Source: JAJFUI01 sp963754135
Lineage (GTDB): Bacteria; Planctomycetota; Planctomycetia; Pirellulales; Thermoguttaceae
Direction of reading: 5' to 3'
DNA: 64,000 nt
NCBI GenBank assembly: GCA_963754135.1
Contig: CAVWEY010000002.1
Span: 496,001-560,000, forward strand
Shown here: one piece after another, positions 1-7,052 of the stretch
How positions within the stretch are numbered: the stretch's first letter is position 1
How the letters are laid out: each line of letters starts with the position of its first letter
Translations under genes and position numbers: made by a program
The notes under the pieces: model-generated
Told to the model about the DNA's origin: nothing
The model's database searches: none
The model's input: the letters and a program-made list of their open reading frames with translations, nothing else

Positions 1-57
1 GGGACGTCTTCACATCGTTGTTGGACGACAAGGGTGCCCGTCCCAATCGGTCGCTGA

Positions 58-207
58 CGGCTGCCGCCGGAACGTACAAGAACCGCCCTGAATGACGCGG
101 GCCGGCGGTTCTATCTGAAATACGGCTTCGTATCCCTGCGGGACGATCAGCACCATCTTTTCCTGTCCGTCCAGGTGATTCGACAATTGCGGCTGCCATC
201 GCTGTAG
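58..207 (+). pseudogene. C-terminal fragment of a GNAT acetyltransferase
   Basis: The frame reads AGRRFYLKYGFVSLRDD followed by HHLFL and a stop at 205-207. This matches the usual end of GNAT proteins of the TacT/toxin type (RFYxxYGF, then DD and LFLP). The frame is closed upstream by a TGA at 55-57 and has no plausible start, so the N-terminal acetyl-CoA-binding half is missing or in another frame. A high-GC3 stretch in a second frame (3-95) ends just before it, which fits a frameshift. Identification rests on about 35 residues only. Confidence 0.45.
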
Positions 208-435
208 TCTACCGGTGACTGTCGGATGGGCTCGCGCATGGCGTCAGCCGGTAAATCCACTAAGAAACGTCCCCCGAGTTGTTCGGGAAGTCAAGGAGCC
301 GTCGTCCGAGACGGGTCACGATCCGGCACACTTTCCGGCGACCCCCCATTTGCCCTGGACCTCGACCTGTTCTCATGGCGAGGCTGGGCCTGCCCGAAAC
401 GGCCCGGCAGGGTGCCCAACGAGAGCAATCCGCGG
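208..435. other. Intergenic, no gene seen
   Basis: Short overlapping ORFs are present on both strands but none shows a motif, a ribosome site or a length that sets it apart from chance in GC-rich DNA. The stretch ends at the promoter of the next gene. Confidence 0.5.
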
Positions 436-567
436 TATAATCTCAAACATGGGACGGCCGGCGGAGTTGAAGCGCCACGGCCAAACGAACCGGAGAGGCG
501 GCCCGTCATTGCAGTCCGTTTGGTGACCGCTGCCCGGTTGGGGCCGGCCAGAAAGGGAGGGCTTTTT
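436..567 (+). promoter_or_regulatory. Promoter -10 and GC-rich leader, copy A of a repeated family
   Basis: A perfect -10 (TATAAT, 436-441) is followed by about 120 nt that share ordered blocks with leaders at 2747, 3873 and 8768: GGGACGGCCG soon after the start, CCAAACGAACC in the middle, a GGTTGGGGCCGG block near the end, and an A/G-rich ribosome site (AAAGGGAGG) 7-9 nt before the ATG at 568. No good -35 is visible. It belongs to the IS-interrupted gene that follows. Confidence 0.6.
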
Positions 568-705
568 ATGCGGTTTTGCGCCTGGGTCTTTTTCGTCGCC
601 GGTTTTCTCGGGTTGATCTACGCGCTGATGATGGATACCACGGCGCCGGTACCGGGCGAGCCGGACGTTAATGGGCTTCCGCGCCGGGTTCACAACATCG
701 GACTT

Positions 706-714
706 ATCGATGGG
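706..714. repeat. Left 9-bp target site duplication of the IS
   Basis: ATCGATGGG lies directly before the left terminal inverted repeat and is repeated exactly at 2427-2435 after the right end. Confidence 0.8.
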
Positions 715-2426
715 GGGTGCAAGTTGTACTTTGCGCCGTTTAACCGGCGGTCTGGTAGTGCCGTTGGCCGGTGGCTCGGCTCGTTCGCTCCCGCCAGAAG
801 GTGGTAAGCGGTTGGGTGTCGCTCAGATAGTCGGCTGCCAGTTGCAGCAGCGCATCCGCTCCACCGTTCGACCAGAATTTTTCGGTGCCCTTGACACGCC
901 GATTGATTTGCTTGATCGTCGATTCGATGTGGCTGCTGGTGATGGGCAGCCCTTCTCGACGGTACTCGTCGTAACGCATCCTTGGTCCTTGGTTCTCCAA
1001 ATAACACAACGCATCGGCCACCTTACACCGCGGTGAATCTTCGGCCTCGTCTTTGTCCGGCTGCCCCAACTCCCGCTGACGTTCCCGCAACCCGACGAGC
1101 ACCGACTCCACCTGCCCGCTCCACAACCACTGCGCCCACTGACAATAGATCGGCCACGCTTCCTCCATCGCGCGGCCTGCCATCGCGCCGGCGAACACGT
1201 AGCACAGTCCGTGGATGAAATCCACGATCGGCGTGAAATGCGAAAAGTGTCGCCGCCACACCGACCAATTGGTCTCCGAACCATCGCCCACGAACGCTTT
1301 GCGACTCGCCGCCATGAAGCCGCGCCGCCATGAAGCCGCCGCCAACTGTTTGCCGAACGCCTCGATGGGTTCGCGCGTCGCCACGACGCTTCGCGCCAAC
1401 GGTTCCGGCTGGCCTCGCCGCTTTTCGGACGCCGGCGCTTCCGCCGATTCCTCGCTCGCAGGCGCCTCGCCAACCGCAGAAAAACCCTTGATTTCCCGAG
1501 AAATCTGCCCCATGCGACGCGGATCGACGAAAATCCCGGGAATCACCGGGCAAGGATCGGCCGCGGACGTTTCACTGGTCATCGACAGCAAGCATCCCAC
1601 TTTCGTCTCGCGCCAGAAACGCCCCTTCCGCTTCTCCTCCGTCGGCGGCTCTTCTTCGTTCCGATTCCGAATCTGGATGCGTCCGCCGTCCATCTCGACG
1701 CACGCCACGCGCGGAACTTGCTGCCGCGGGCTGCCCTGTTGTTGCGGCAACGGCAACGTCTCCCACACCGCCTCCTCCGCCTTCCGTCCGGCCACGCGCT
1801 CCTGTCCGATTCGCTTTGTCGCCCGCGCAATCCGCTGCTGGGAGACGTCCAACTCCGCTAGATGTTTCAAGTCTTGCTCGGCCTGCCGGAAACTATGGCT
1901 CTGCGTCCCGGCGTACACCATCTTCTCCAACACCCGAGGACTCGCCGTGTCGTCCGGCGCAATCCCCAATGCCTGCGACTGAGGGAAAAAAAGCCTTCCG
2001 AGAAGGCTTGTCGTACCCCTTGGGTTCTGGCCATGCAACCTCGCCTCGCCGAGTCTGAACCATCCGCACTTCGACCTCCCCCCCCGCCCCGTCTGGACCT
2101 ATCGCGGTTGTGGGAACTGCCATCGAACGCCCCTGGTCTTCCAGACTTTGACCGATAACCTCCCGAGCCAGGAGGTCTCCGATTTCGACCCCCAAGTCTT
2201 CAATCTCCGTGAACTTGGTTCCCCAGGTCGGCGTCCCCGATGCACCGTAGACTTCTTGCCGCAATTCCTGGGCGATTGCCTTGATCCGATCGTGCAAGTT
2301 CTGGTCAATGGCCATCCCTGGCTATCTCCTTTGTCTAAGTTCCCACCACCCGGCCTCTTACCAGGCAAAATCACCCCCCCTCTGTTTAACATCAATCCGA
2401 CAACTTACAAAGTGCAACTTGCACCC
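715..2426. mobile_element. ISKra4-family insertion sequence, 1712 bp
   Basis: The ends are inverted repeats: the left begins GGGTGCAAGTTGTACTTTG and the reverse complement of the right begins GGGTGCAAGTTGCACTTTG, one mismatch in 19. Both are flanked by ATCGATGGG. The element contains one transposase gene on the - strand and nothing else recognisable. The clean duplication and near-identical ends indicate a fairly recent insertion into the small membrane-protein gene. Confidence 0.85.
740..2315 (-). CDS. ISKra4-family transposase, read in two frames
   Basis: The N-terminal frame starts MAIDQNLHDRIKAIAQELRQ (start at 2315) and passes into the second frame at a run of seven T's on the coding strand near 1987-1993. 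Joined, the protein runs KAFFPQSQALGIAPDD, then VACVEMDGGRIQIR with the first acidic residue region, and ends with RMRYDEYRREGLPITSSHIES, the C-terminal signature of ISKra4 transposases. Skipping one T restores a single reading frame of about 525 codons. The slip could be expression by transcriptional or ribosomal slippage, a decayed element, or a homopolymer sequencing error. The role is DNA transposition of this IS. Confidence 0.85.
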
Positions 2427-2435
2427 ATCGATGGG
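2427..2435. repeat. Right 9-bp target site duplication of the IS
   Basis: ATCGATGGG follows the right inverted repeat and matches 706-714. Confidence 0.8.
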
Positions 2436-2746
2436 CGGCGCACCATATTGACAGTGTCCGCCGTCGGCATTATAGTTGGGGTCGTTGCGGAAGGCTTTGC
2501 GATTCTGGCGAGAGCACAAAAGCGGCCGGAAACCCCTTCGCCTAGCGCGTCGAGTGAACCGGTTGGTGGGATCGACCCGGACGACTGGCAGGACCAGAAC
2601 GTGGAAATCAGCCAGCAGCGCGCGGACTGGGGGGCAATCGCGGGCAGGAGGCGCCGCTAAGTCGATCGACGAGTTTGTGGCTCTCGGCGGGCGCAATTGA
2701 GGCGGGTGCGTCTCATTGGATTGCGGAATCCAGGCGGTTGAATCGG

Positions 2747-2885
2747 TAGTAGTATAGCATTTCGGGAGGGCCGGAACCACCGACGGGCGACCGGTCAAGC
2801 GAACCAGACGGGCGGCCCACCTTCTCCCCGGCTCTTCGCCGACAGCGGCCAGGTTCGCCCCGACCAACGCGAAAGGGCAGTTTCC
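2747..2885 (+). promoter_or_regulatory. GC-rich leader, copy D of the repeated family
   Basis: A weak TAGTAT/TATAGC -10 around 2750-2758 is followed by TTCGGGAGGGCCGG, a CAAGCGAACCAGACGGG block, CTCTTCGCCGACAGCGG, AGGTTCGCCCCGACC and the A/G-rich ribosome site GCGAAAGGGCAG before the ATG at 2886. Block order and spacing match copies A, B and C, while the coding sequences that follow are unrelated. Confidence 0.55.
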
Positions 2886-3752
2886 ATGCGTTACACCCTC
2901 GCGATCCCACTGGCCATCGTTGGGTGCTTAACAGCTTGCGCCGATGAGCCGGCGAAACCAGCGGACCCGGTGGCGTCACTCAAGGTGATCTTGGTGAAGA
3001 TCACGAATGACGGCACTAAACCCCGCGTGACCGACTTTTCGGCGCCAGATAAGTGGTGCAAGGCACGAAGGTTGGCCGTTGGAATCAAGTACGACGTAAG
3101 AAAGACCGACTCGCTTGTCTCCCCGTTCGTTGCGACGGTAACGTGGCTCGATGATGTTTACCGTACGCAGGAATTCCCGACGCGAGACGAGGCGGAGAAG
3201 GCCGAACTTCCCAAAAAACCAGTACCAGGAACGGGCCTTTCCTGGCAGGCCAAGTTGGCCTATCAAGACGGAAAGTGGGTTGTTCAGGATGTCGGATGGG
3301 ATTTTTCCTGGGCCAAAGGCCACTGGCACTCGACGGCCGATGACCCCAGAGACCCGGTTATGGACTGGTGGTGGGCATTCGGCGGAGAAGTGCCCCCGAA
3401 CTTGAAAGAGTTGGAGCGGCGAGCGAGCGAGGGAGCACGTCGACGGCAGGAAGAGGAGGCCAAGAAACAGGAGGCAGATCGCGGGGGGCAGACCGCGAAG
3501 CCGAGCGAGCAAACCAAACGCGCGGAGGCGAACATAAAAGAGCGCGAACGTCGAAAGGCCGCGGAGGAGGCGGTTCGGTGGCGCGAATGGAAACGGGCCG
3601 ACGGAACGGCGATTGGTCGAGCAAGATTCATGGGCATGATCGCTGGCACGGTGAAGCTCAAGAAGGAGGATGAGACCGTAATCCCGATCCGACTGGAGGA
3701 CCTCAGCGAAGAAGACCGGGCGTGGGTCCAATCACGAGCACGCCCGAAATAA
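2886..3752 (+). CDS. Lipoprotein with C-terminal SHD1-like domain
   Basis: The 288-residue product begins MRYTLAIPLAIVGCLTACAD: a short lipoprotein signal with the lipobox LTAC, so it is probably exported and lipid-anchored at Cys-18. The middle (about 30-165) is a globular domain rich in Trp with no family I recognise. Residues 170-230 are a charged Glu/Arg/Lys coiled region. The last 55 residues (RWREWKRADGT, then VKLKKEDETVIPIRLEDLSEEDR) match the SHD1 (SLA1 homology domain 1) pattern, abundant in planctomycetes and thought to bind other proteins. Start chosen from signal peptide and leader. Function unknown. Confidence 0.75.
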   Translation: MRYTLAIPLAIVGCLTACADEPAKPADPVASLKVILVKITNDGTKPRVTDFSAPDKWCKARRLAVGIKYDVRKTDSLVSPFVATVTWLDDVYRTQEFPTRDEAEKAELPKKPVPGTGLSWQAKLAYQDGKWVVQDVGWDFSWAKGHWHSTADDPRDPVMDWWWAFGGEVPPNLKELERRASEGARRRQEEEAKKQEADRGGQTAKPSEQTKRAEANIKERERRKAAEEAVRWREWKRADGTAIGRARFMGMIAGTVKLKKEDETVIPIRLEDLSEEDRAWVQSRARPK

Positions 3753-3872
3753 GGTTCGGGTGCGCAATTCTTTAAGACGGCCCCGTCAGGGCGGCTTGAC
3801 CTCGACAGCCATAACGAGGCAGCCCCGCGTCGACACCGTCGTTGGGCCATCGTGCAAAAGGCGGTTGTTTGG

Positions 3873-4009
3873 TAGAATCTTGGGCATGAACAATCGGGAC
3901 GGCCGCCAGTTGCATCGGCCCCGCCAAACGAACCCCGCGGCGTTTCTGCCTTCTACCGGCCTTTCGGCGGCCGCTGCGCGGTTCGGCCCGAAGAATGAGA
4001 GGCAGAATC
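3873..4009 (+). promoter_or_regulatory. Promoter -10 and GC-rich leader, copy B of the repeated family
   Basis: TAGAAT at 3873-3878 is followed by ATCGGGACGGCCG, CGCCAAACGAACCCCG, GGCCTTTCGGCGGCCGCTGC, GCGGTTCGGCCCGAAG and the ribosome site GAGAGGCAG. The leader supports translation from the ATG at 4010 and not from the ATG at 3995 that overlaps the conserved tail. Confidence 0.6.
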
Positions 4010-5149
4010 ATGAAAAACGCTCTGGTCAAGTTGCGAGACGCGGCGGAAGTCGCCAACGGGAACGCACAAGAGATTCTCGGCCGATACCGTCGAAAGCTGG
4101 CCTGGAGCGACTATTCCAATTCCGGGTTCCCGCATATCGCCCGAGCGCAACAGCGGGCGGCGGCCCGCACCAGTCTTCTGAATGATTTTGCCGACATCCG
4201 GCGCATTCATTTGGCGGTTCAGTCCGGTGGCGACGCGAACGCCCTGGACGCAACGGACCTGATTCGGCGGGCGGTTGTTTCCGTGCTAAAGACACCACCG
4301 ATTTTTGTGGGCAGCCTCTCCTACCCAACGGCGCATGAGGCCGCGCTGGCGCTCGGGGAAGCCGTACACGACGCATGGCAAAATGCTGGCGGCTACGATG
4401 CCGTTGAACGAGCGCCAGACAAGTCGCAAGCTGAAGCGGACGGGAATAATGCTGACATTGCAGTCGAGGTAAGCGACAGCCTTTGGCGGCGACTGCGAAG
4501 GCTTCGTAAGAGGCTGCCCGCCGACCTATGGGGGCAAATTCAGCAAGAGTTTGCGGCAGCGTGGACTCTCTTGGAGTTGGAAGAGGGGGGCAACGAGCCG
4601 AATCGCATTGGCCGAGACGAAGCAGACACCCCCCCGACGGAACCTGCAAAGAAAGGCCCCGCGTTTGTGGACGGCGGGAACGCGCCGGCTACCAACACAG
4701 TGCAAGACGCTGACACAACCGCGGGTTTCCACGTCTTCCTGTCACACAGCAGCAAGAACAAGCCGATCGCGCGCGACTTGAAACGGCTGCTGGCAGACCG
4801 CGGGCTTGATGTCTGGCTCGACGAGGATGAGCTTCGCCCCGGCGTCCCATGGCAACCGGTGCTTGAATCGGGGATCAGAACCTCGCGGAGCGTCGCCGTT
4901 CTCGTCGGCAGCGATGGCCTCGGACCGTGGGAAGATCAAGAAACGCAAGCCGCCCTTCACCGTGCGGTCGAAGATAAGCGACCCGTAATTGCCGTGCTTC
5001 TGCCGGGCACGTCCGCGCGGCCGGACTTGCCGTTGTTTCTCGAAATTCGCACCTGGGTTGACCTGCGCGACGGTTTCACCGAGGAAGGGCTGGACAAACT
5101 GGTGTGGGGCATTACGGGGCAAAAACTGCCAGAGACACCAAAGCCATGA
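4010..5149 (+). CDS. TIR-domain protein
   Basis: The product is 379 residues. Residues about 240-370 form a TIR domain: FHVFLSHSSKNKPIA (box 1, strand A), LDVWLDEDELRPGVPW (BB-loop region) with a following Glu in PVLESGI, RSVAVLVGSDGLGPWEDQE and PLFLEIRTWVDLRDG. Bacterial TIR domains usually cleave or cyclise NAD+ through a Glu at this position and act as toxins or signalling enzymes in anti-phage defence. The N-terminal 230 residues (mixed charged helices) match no sensor I recognise. No Thoeris, SIR2 or other partner gene adjoins it. The enzymatic role is inferred from the fold only. Confidence 0.8.
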   Translation: MKNALVKLRDAAEVANGNAQEILGRYRRKLAWSDYSNSGFPHIARAQQRAAARTSLLNDFADIRRIHLAVQSGGDANALDATDLIRRAVVSVLKTPPIFVGSLSYPTAHEAALALGEAVHDAWQNAGGYDAVERAPDKSQAEADGNNADIAVEVSDSLWRRLRRLRKRLPADLWGQIQQEFAAAWTLLELEEGGNEPNRIGRDEADTPPTEPAKKGPAFVDGGNAPATNTVQDADTTAGFHVFLSHSSKNKPIARDLKRLLADRGLDVWLDEDELRPGVPWQPVLESGIRTSRSVAVLVGSDGLGPWEDQETQAALHRAVEDKRPVIAVLLPGTSARPDLPLFLEIRTWVDLRDGFTEEGLDKLVWGITGQKLPETPKP

Positions 5150-5254
5150 CCGGAGCCCAGAGGGTTGAGGTCGAGGGCAAGTGGTTTGTCTTCTTGCCGG
5201 GAGTCGAATAGGAGCGGTTGTGCCACGGGGCGGGCGAAGATCGCGACATCTTCG

Positions 5255-5333
5255 GGACAGGAGGAAACAGAGGCAACAGAGAGAAGCAATCGGCGTCTGG
5301 GGACCTCTGTTTTCTCCGTTCCCTCCTGTTCAG
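5255..5333. repeat. Dispersed AACAGGAGG inverted-repeat element, copy 1
   Basis: The left arm GGACAGGAGGAAACAGAGG (5255-5273) and right arm CCTCTGTTTTCTCCGTTCC continuing CTCCTGTTC (5304-5333) are near inverted copies around a 30-nt centre, so the transcript could fold into a long hairpin. The same arms occur around the GxxExxY gene at 59765-59803 and 60243-60322. Confidence 0.7.
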
Positions 5334-5399
5334 GTGATTCCGGCGGGCAGCATCCGCTATCCGCAGAACTCGGGCAATACACTCCGTTGATGCGTGGCT

Positions 5400-5428
5400 T
5401 TGCTTGCCGGACCTGCACCTGGTATAAT
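5400..5428 (+). promoter_or_regulatory. Sigma-70-like promoter of the DUF4160 stump/DUF2442 unit
   Basis: TATAAT at 5423-5428 with TTGCTT at 5400-5405, spacer 17. It lies 23 nt before the ATG of the DUF4160 remnant. Confidence 0.55.
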
Positions 5429-5451
5429 TGCGGTGGTGGGAGATACGCGTC

Positions 5452-5598
5452 ATGCCCGAACTCAGCCGGTTCTTGGGAATCGTGATTCGGATCGAGGTGA
5501 GACATGATCCATCCCATCCACCAGATTACGGCTTTTCAGGTTGTCGGCCCCTACTCGCTCCGCCTGCGGTTCGAAGACGGCTTCGAGCGGACGATTGA
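5452..5598 (+). pseudogene. DUF4160 gene reduced to its first codons
   Basis: The ATG at 5452 opens MPELSRFLGIVIRI, the standard N-terminus of DUF4160 proteins, which normally continue with a Tyr/His-rich stretch (HPPPHFHARYG). Here the frame passes directly into the ribosome site and, out of frame, the DUF2442 gene, and stops at 5596-5598. The bulk of DUF4160 is deleted. Pairs of DUF4160 then DUF2442 are common in bacteria and look like toxin-antitoxin modules, so this is the survivor of such a pair. Confidence 0.6.
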
Positions 5599-5770
5599 TT
5601 TCTCGCCGGTACTGGCCGGCGAACTGTTCGGTCCGTTGCGCGATGCTTCCTTTTTCCGGCAAGTGTGGCTGGATGGGGAGGCGCAAACGATTGTCTGGCC
5701 CAACGGCGCCGACTTCGATCCGGCGACGCTCTACGATTGGCCACAGTACGCGGAGGCTTTCGCCGCGTAG
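5504..5770 (+). CDS. DUF2442 family protein
   Basis: The 88-residue product shows the DUF2442 pattern: SLRLRFEDGFERTIDF, LAGELFGPLRD, FFRQVWLDGEAQTIVWPNGADF and a final LY. The family is small, often paired with DUF4160 and sometimes called a putative antitoxin; its biochemical role is not established. The start has GAGGTGAGAC upstream as a ribosome site. Its usual partner upstream has been reduced to a stump, so it now stands alone behind the partner's promoter. Confidence 0.8.
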   Translation: MIHPIHQITAFQVVGPYSLRLRFEDGFERTIDFSPVLAGELFGPLRDASFFRQVWLDGEAQTIVWPNGADFDPATLYDWPQYAEAFAA

Positions 5771-6008
5771 GCCAAACAATGGCAACTGGCGCCCGCGTAG
5801 ACGCCCGTGACGCATCGTCTGGTCCCTAAATGGCCCGATTCTTGCCGTTGAAACCACACGGCGGCAAGTTAAGATGGCCGCTGCCGGAACGTCCCGCTGC
5901 TCCTTGAAAAGACAAATTGGGCAAAAGACGCGGCCTGCGGGTTGCGCCTGGCTCAAAATCTACCCGCAACGGGGTGTCCAATCATTCTAACTTTGGAAAT
6001 CCAGAGTT
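5771..6008. other. Intergenic, a weak hairpin only
   Basis: CTTGCCG (5841-5847) and CGGCAAG (5862-5868) could pair across a 14-nt loop, but no T-run follows, so it is not a convincing terminator. No gene seen. Confidence 0.4.
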
Positions 6009-6281
6009 TTGATGACCAACACTCTGACGTTCAAGGGCTTGTGCGAAGCGTTGCGATACGGTGCAAGAGTATCCAGTACCCCTAGGGGAGTAGAACAGAT
6101 AGCGGATTCCTCGGGAAATTCAGGGGTCGCGCTTCAAGGCGGCGCAAAATCCGGCGCACTTTCTGGCGATTCTGCCCCAATCGACCCCGACTTGGCGGCC
6201 GTGGTGGCGGCATGGCCGACATTGCCGGCGACGGCCCGCAATGCTATCGTGGCGCTGGCTAGGCAACAACGGCGTGGTTGA
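6009..6281 (+). pseudogene. ORF across attL; displaced 3' tail of an integrase gene
   Basis: The frame crosses the left att repeat, read as SSTPRGVEQIA, and continues SGNSGVALQGGAKSGALSGD and IDPDLAAVVAAWPTLP to a stop at 6281. As I remember, tails of this kind terminate related planctomycete integrases. The reading frame across the att core is the same as in the integrase gene at attR (codon AGA GTA in both), so in the circular element the integrase frame would enter this tail, apart from an amber codon at 13894. It is probably not translated as a separate protein. The family assignment of the tail is from recall. Confidence 0.45.
6064..6096. repeat. attL, copy of the tRNA-Glu 3' end
   Basis: CAAGAGTATCCAGTACCCC then TAGGGGAGTAGAAC repeats 13901-13934 with two substitutions and one missing C. 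It corresponds to part of the T-arm, the 3' acceptor strand and 13 nt downstream of tRNA-Glu. It is too short and altered to be a tRNA gene. Confidence 0.7.
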
Positions 6282-6449
6282 ACACCCCCCGTCACAAAGT
6301 CGAAAGTGGGGCCTCCCGAAAAAGGCGGGGTGCAATCTCGACCGCGCCAGAGTCGATGTTTTCATAACAGCGATGGAGCTTCGGACACGGAGAAATAGGC
6401 AAGATATTCCGGCCAACAAGGCGATTGTTTTTGGCATAAAGAGGCAACG

Positions 6450-7052
6450 ATGGGCGGACTCGGTAGTGGAGAGTATGATCGCGACAACTCAAAAATCAGA
6501 GTTGAAGCCTGTCTGACGCTCGGGGTGGGCGACTTGCGCGGCCAACTGTCCCCCGCAACCACCGGAACGTTGGTGTGGCGCAGCGGAAAAACGGTCACTG
6601 ATTTCGTCGTCTTTGACGTGATAAAGGGCGAGTTGGGACTGTACCTCGCGCTGCACTACCGATTGCCTGACGCGGGCGGCAGCGGTCTTGAAGGCGCACT
6701 TCCATGCCCGCCCGAATCATACCCCCAATTTATTGAGACAAGAGAGGTCCACTTCCCAATTCGTTTGCAGGAAACCCGTCCGGCCTTCGGCGGGAAACGC
6801 TGGTGGCTCACCTGCCCGCTGACTGTCAACGGGGTTGCGTGCAACCGGCGGGTCGGCAAGCTCTACCTGCCGCCTGATGCTCGATACTTCGGCTGCCGGC
6901 ACTGCTATGACTTGACCTACCGAAGTTGCCAACAGGCACACCAGAATGAACGATCACTCGCACGCGCGGAGCGTTTGACCGCGTGGCTCGAACGGCAATA
7001 TGCAAATCTAGGCGATTTTGGCCGAGTGAGGGCCGTTACGGAACCCGGGTGA
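6450..7052 (+). CDS. Hypothetical protein with zinc-ribbon motif
   Basis: The 200-residue product starts MGGLGSGEYDR, has a beta-rich middle and a C-terminal cysteine cluster: LTCPLTVNGVACNRRVGKLY then YFGCRHCYDLTYRS. Four Cys and a His at this spacing suggest a structural zinc site. Proteins starting MGGxGSG and ending in CRHCYDLTY are frequent near mobile elements, function unknown. The last 17 bp overlap the 3' end of the convergent HAF gene. Start chosen at the ATG preceded by AAGAGGCAAC. Confidence 0.65.
   Translation: MGGLGSGEYDRDNSKIRVEACLTLGVGDLRGQLSPATTGTLVWRSGKTVTDFVVFDVIKGELGLYLALHYRLPDAGGSGLEGALPCPPESYPQFIETREVHFPIRLQETRPAFGGKRWWLTCPLTVNGVACNRRVGKLYLPPDARYFGCRHCYDLTYRSCQQAHQNERSLARAERLTAWLERQYANLGDFGRVRAVTEPG

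Larger units (their letters stand above)
568..2660 (+). pseudogene. Small membrane protein gene interrupted by an IS element
   Basis: The 5' part (568-714, 49 codons) starts MRFCAWVFFVAGFLGLIYAL, a hydrophobic N-terminal segment, and runs to RVHNIGLIDG. The 3' part (2436-2660) continues RRTILTVSAVGIIVGVVAE, a second hydrophobic segment, and a polar tail. Removing the IS and one copy of the 9-bp duplication joins the halves exactly in frame and gives about 123 residues with two membrane helices. The start is set by the AAAGGGAGG site and by the leader shared with other genes. The RVNNIGLM-like phrase after helix 1 is familiar in small planctomycete membrane proteins of unknown role, which is recollection and not a database match. 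Confidence 0.7.

Noticed and set aside
3995..4009. ATG at 3995 as start of the TIR gene
   Set aside because: It lies within the conserved end of the leader; the ATG at 4010 has the ribosome site at the same spacing as the other three genes.
5841..5868. Terminator after DUF2442
   Set aside because: A 7-bp stem with a 14-nt loop and no T-run.
6064..6096. Possible second tRNA-Glu gene
   Set aside because: Only part of the T-arm and acceptor strand is present and it has mutations; it is an att copy.
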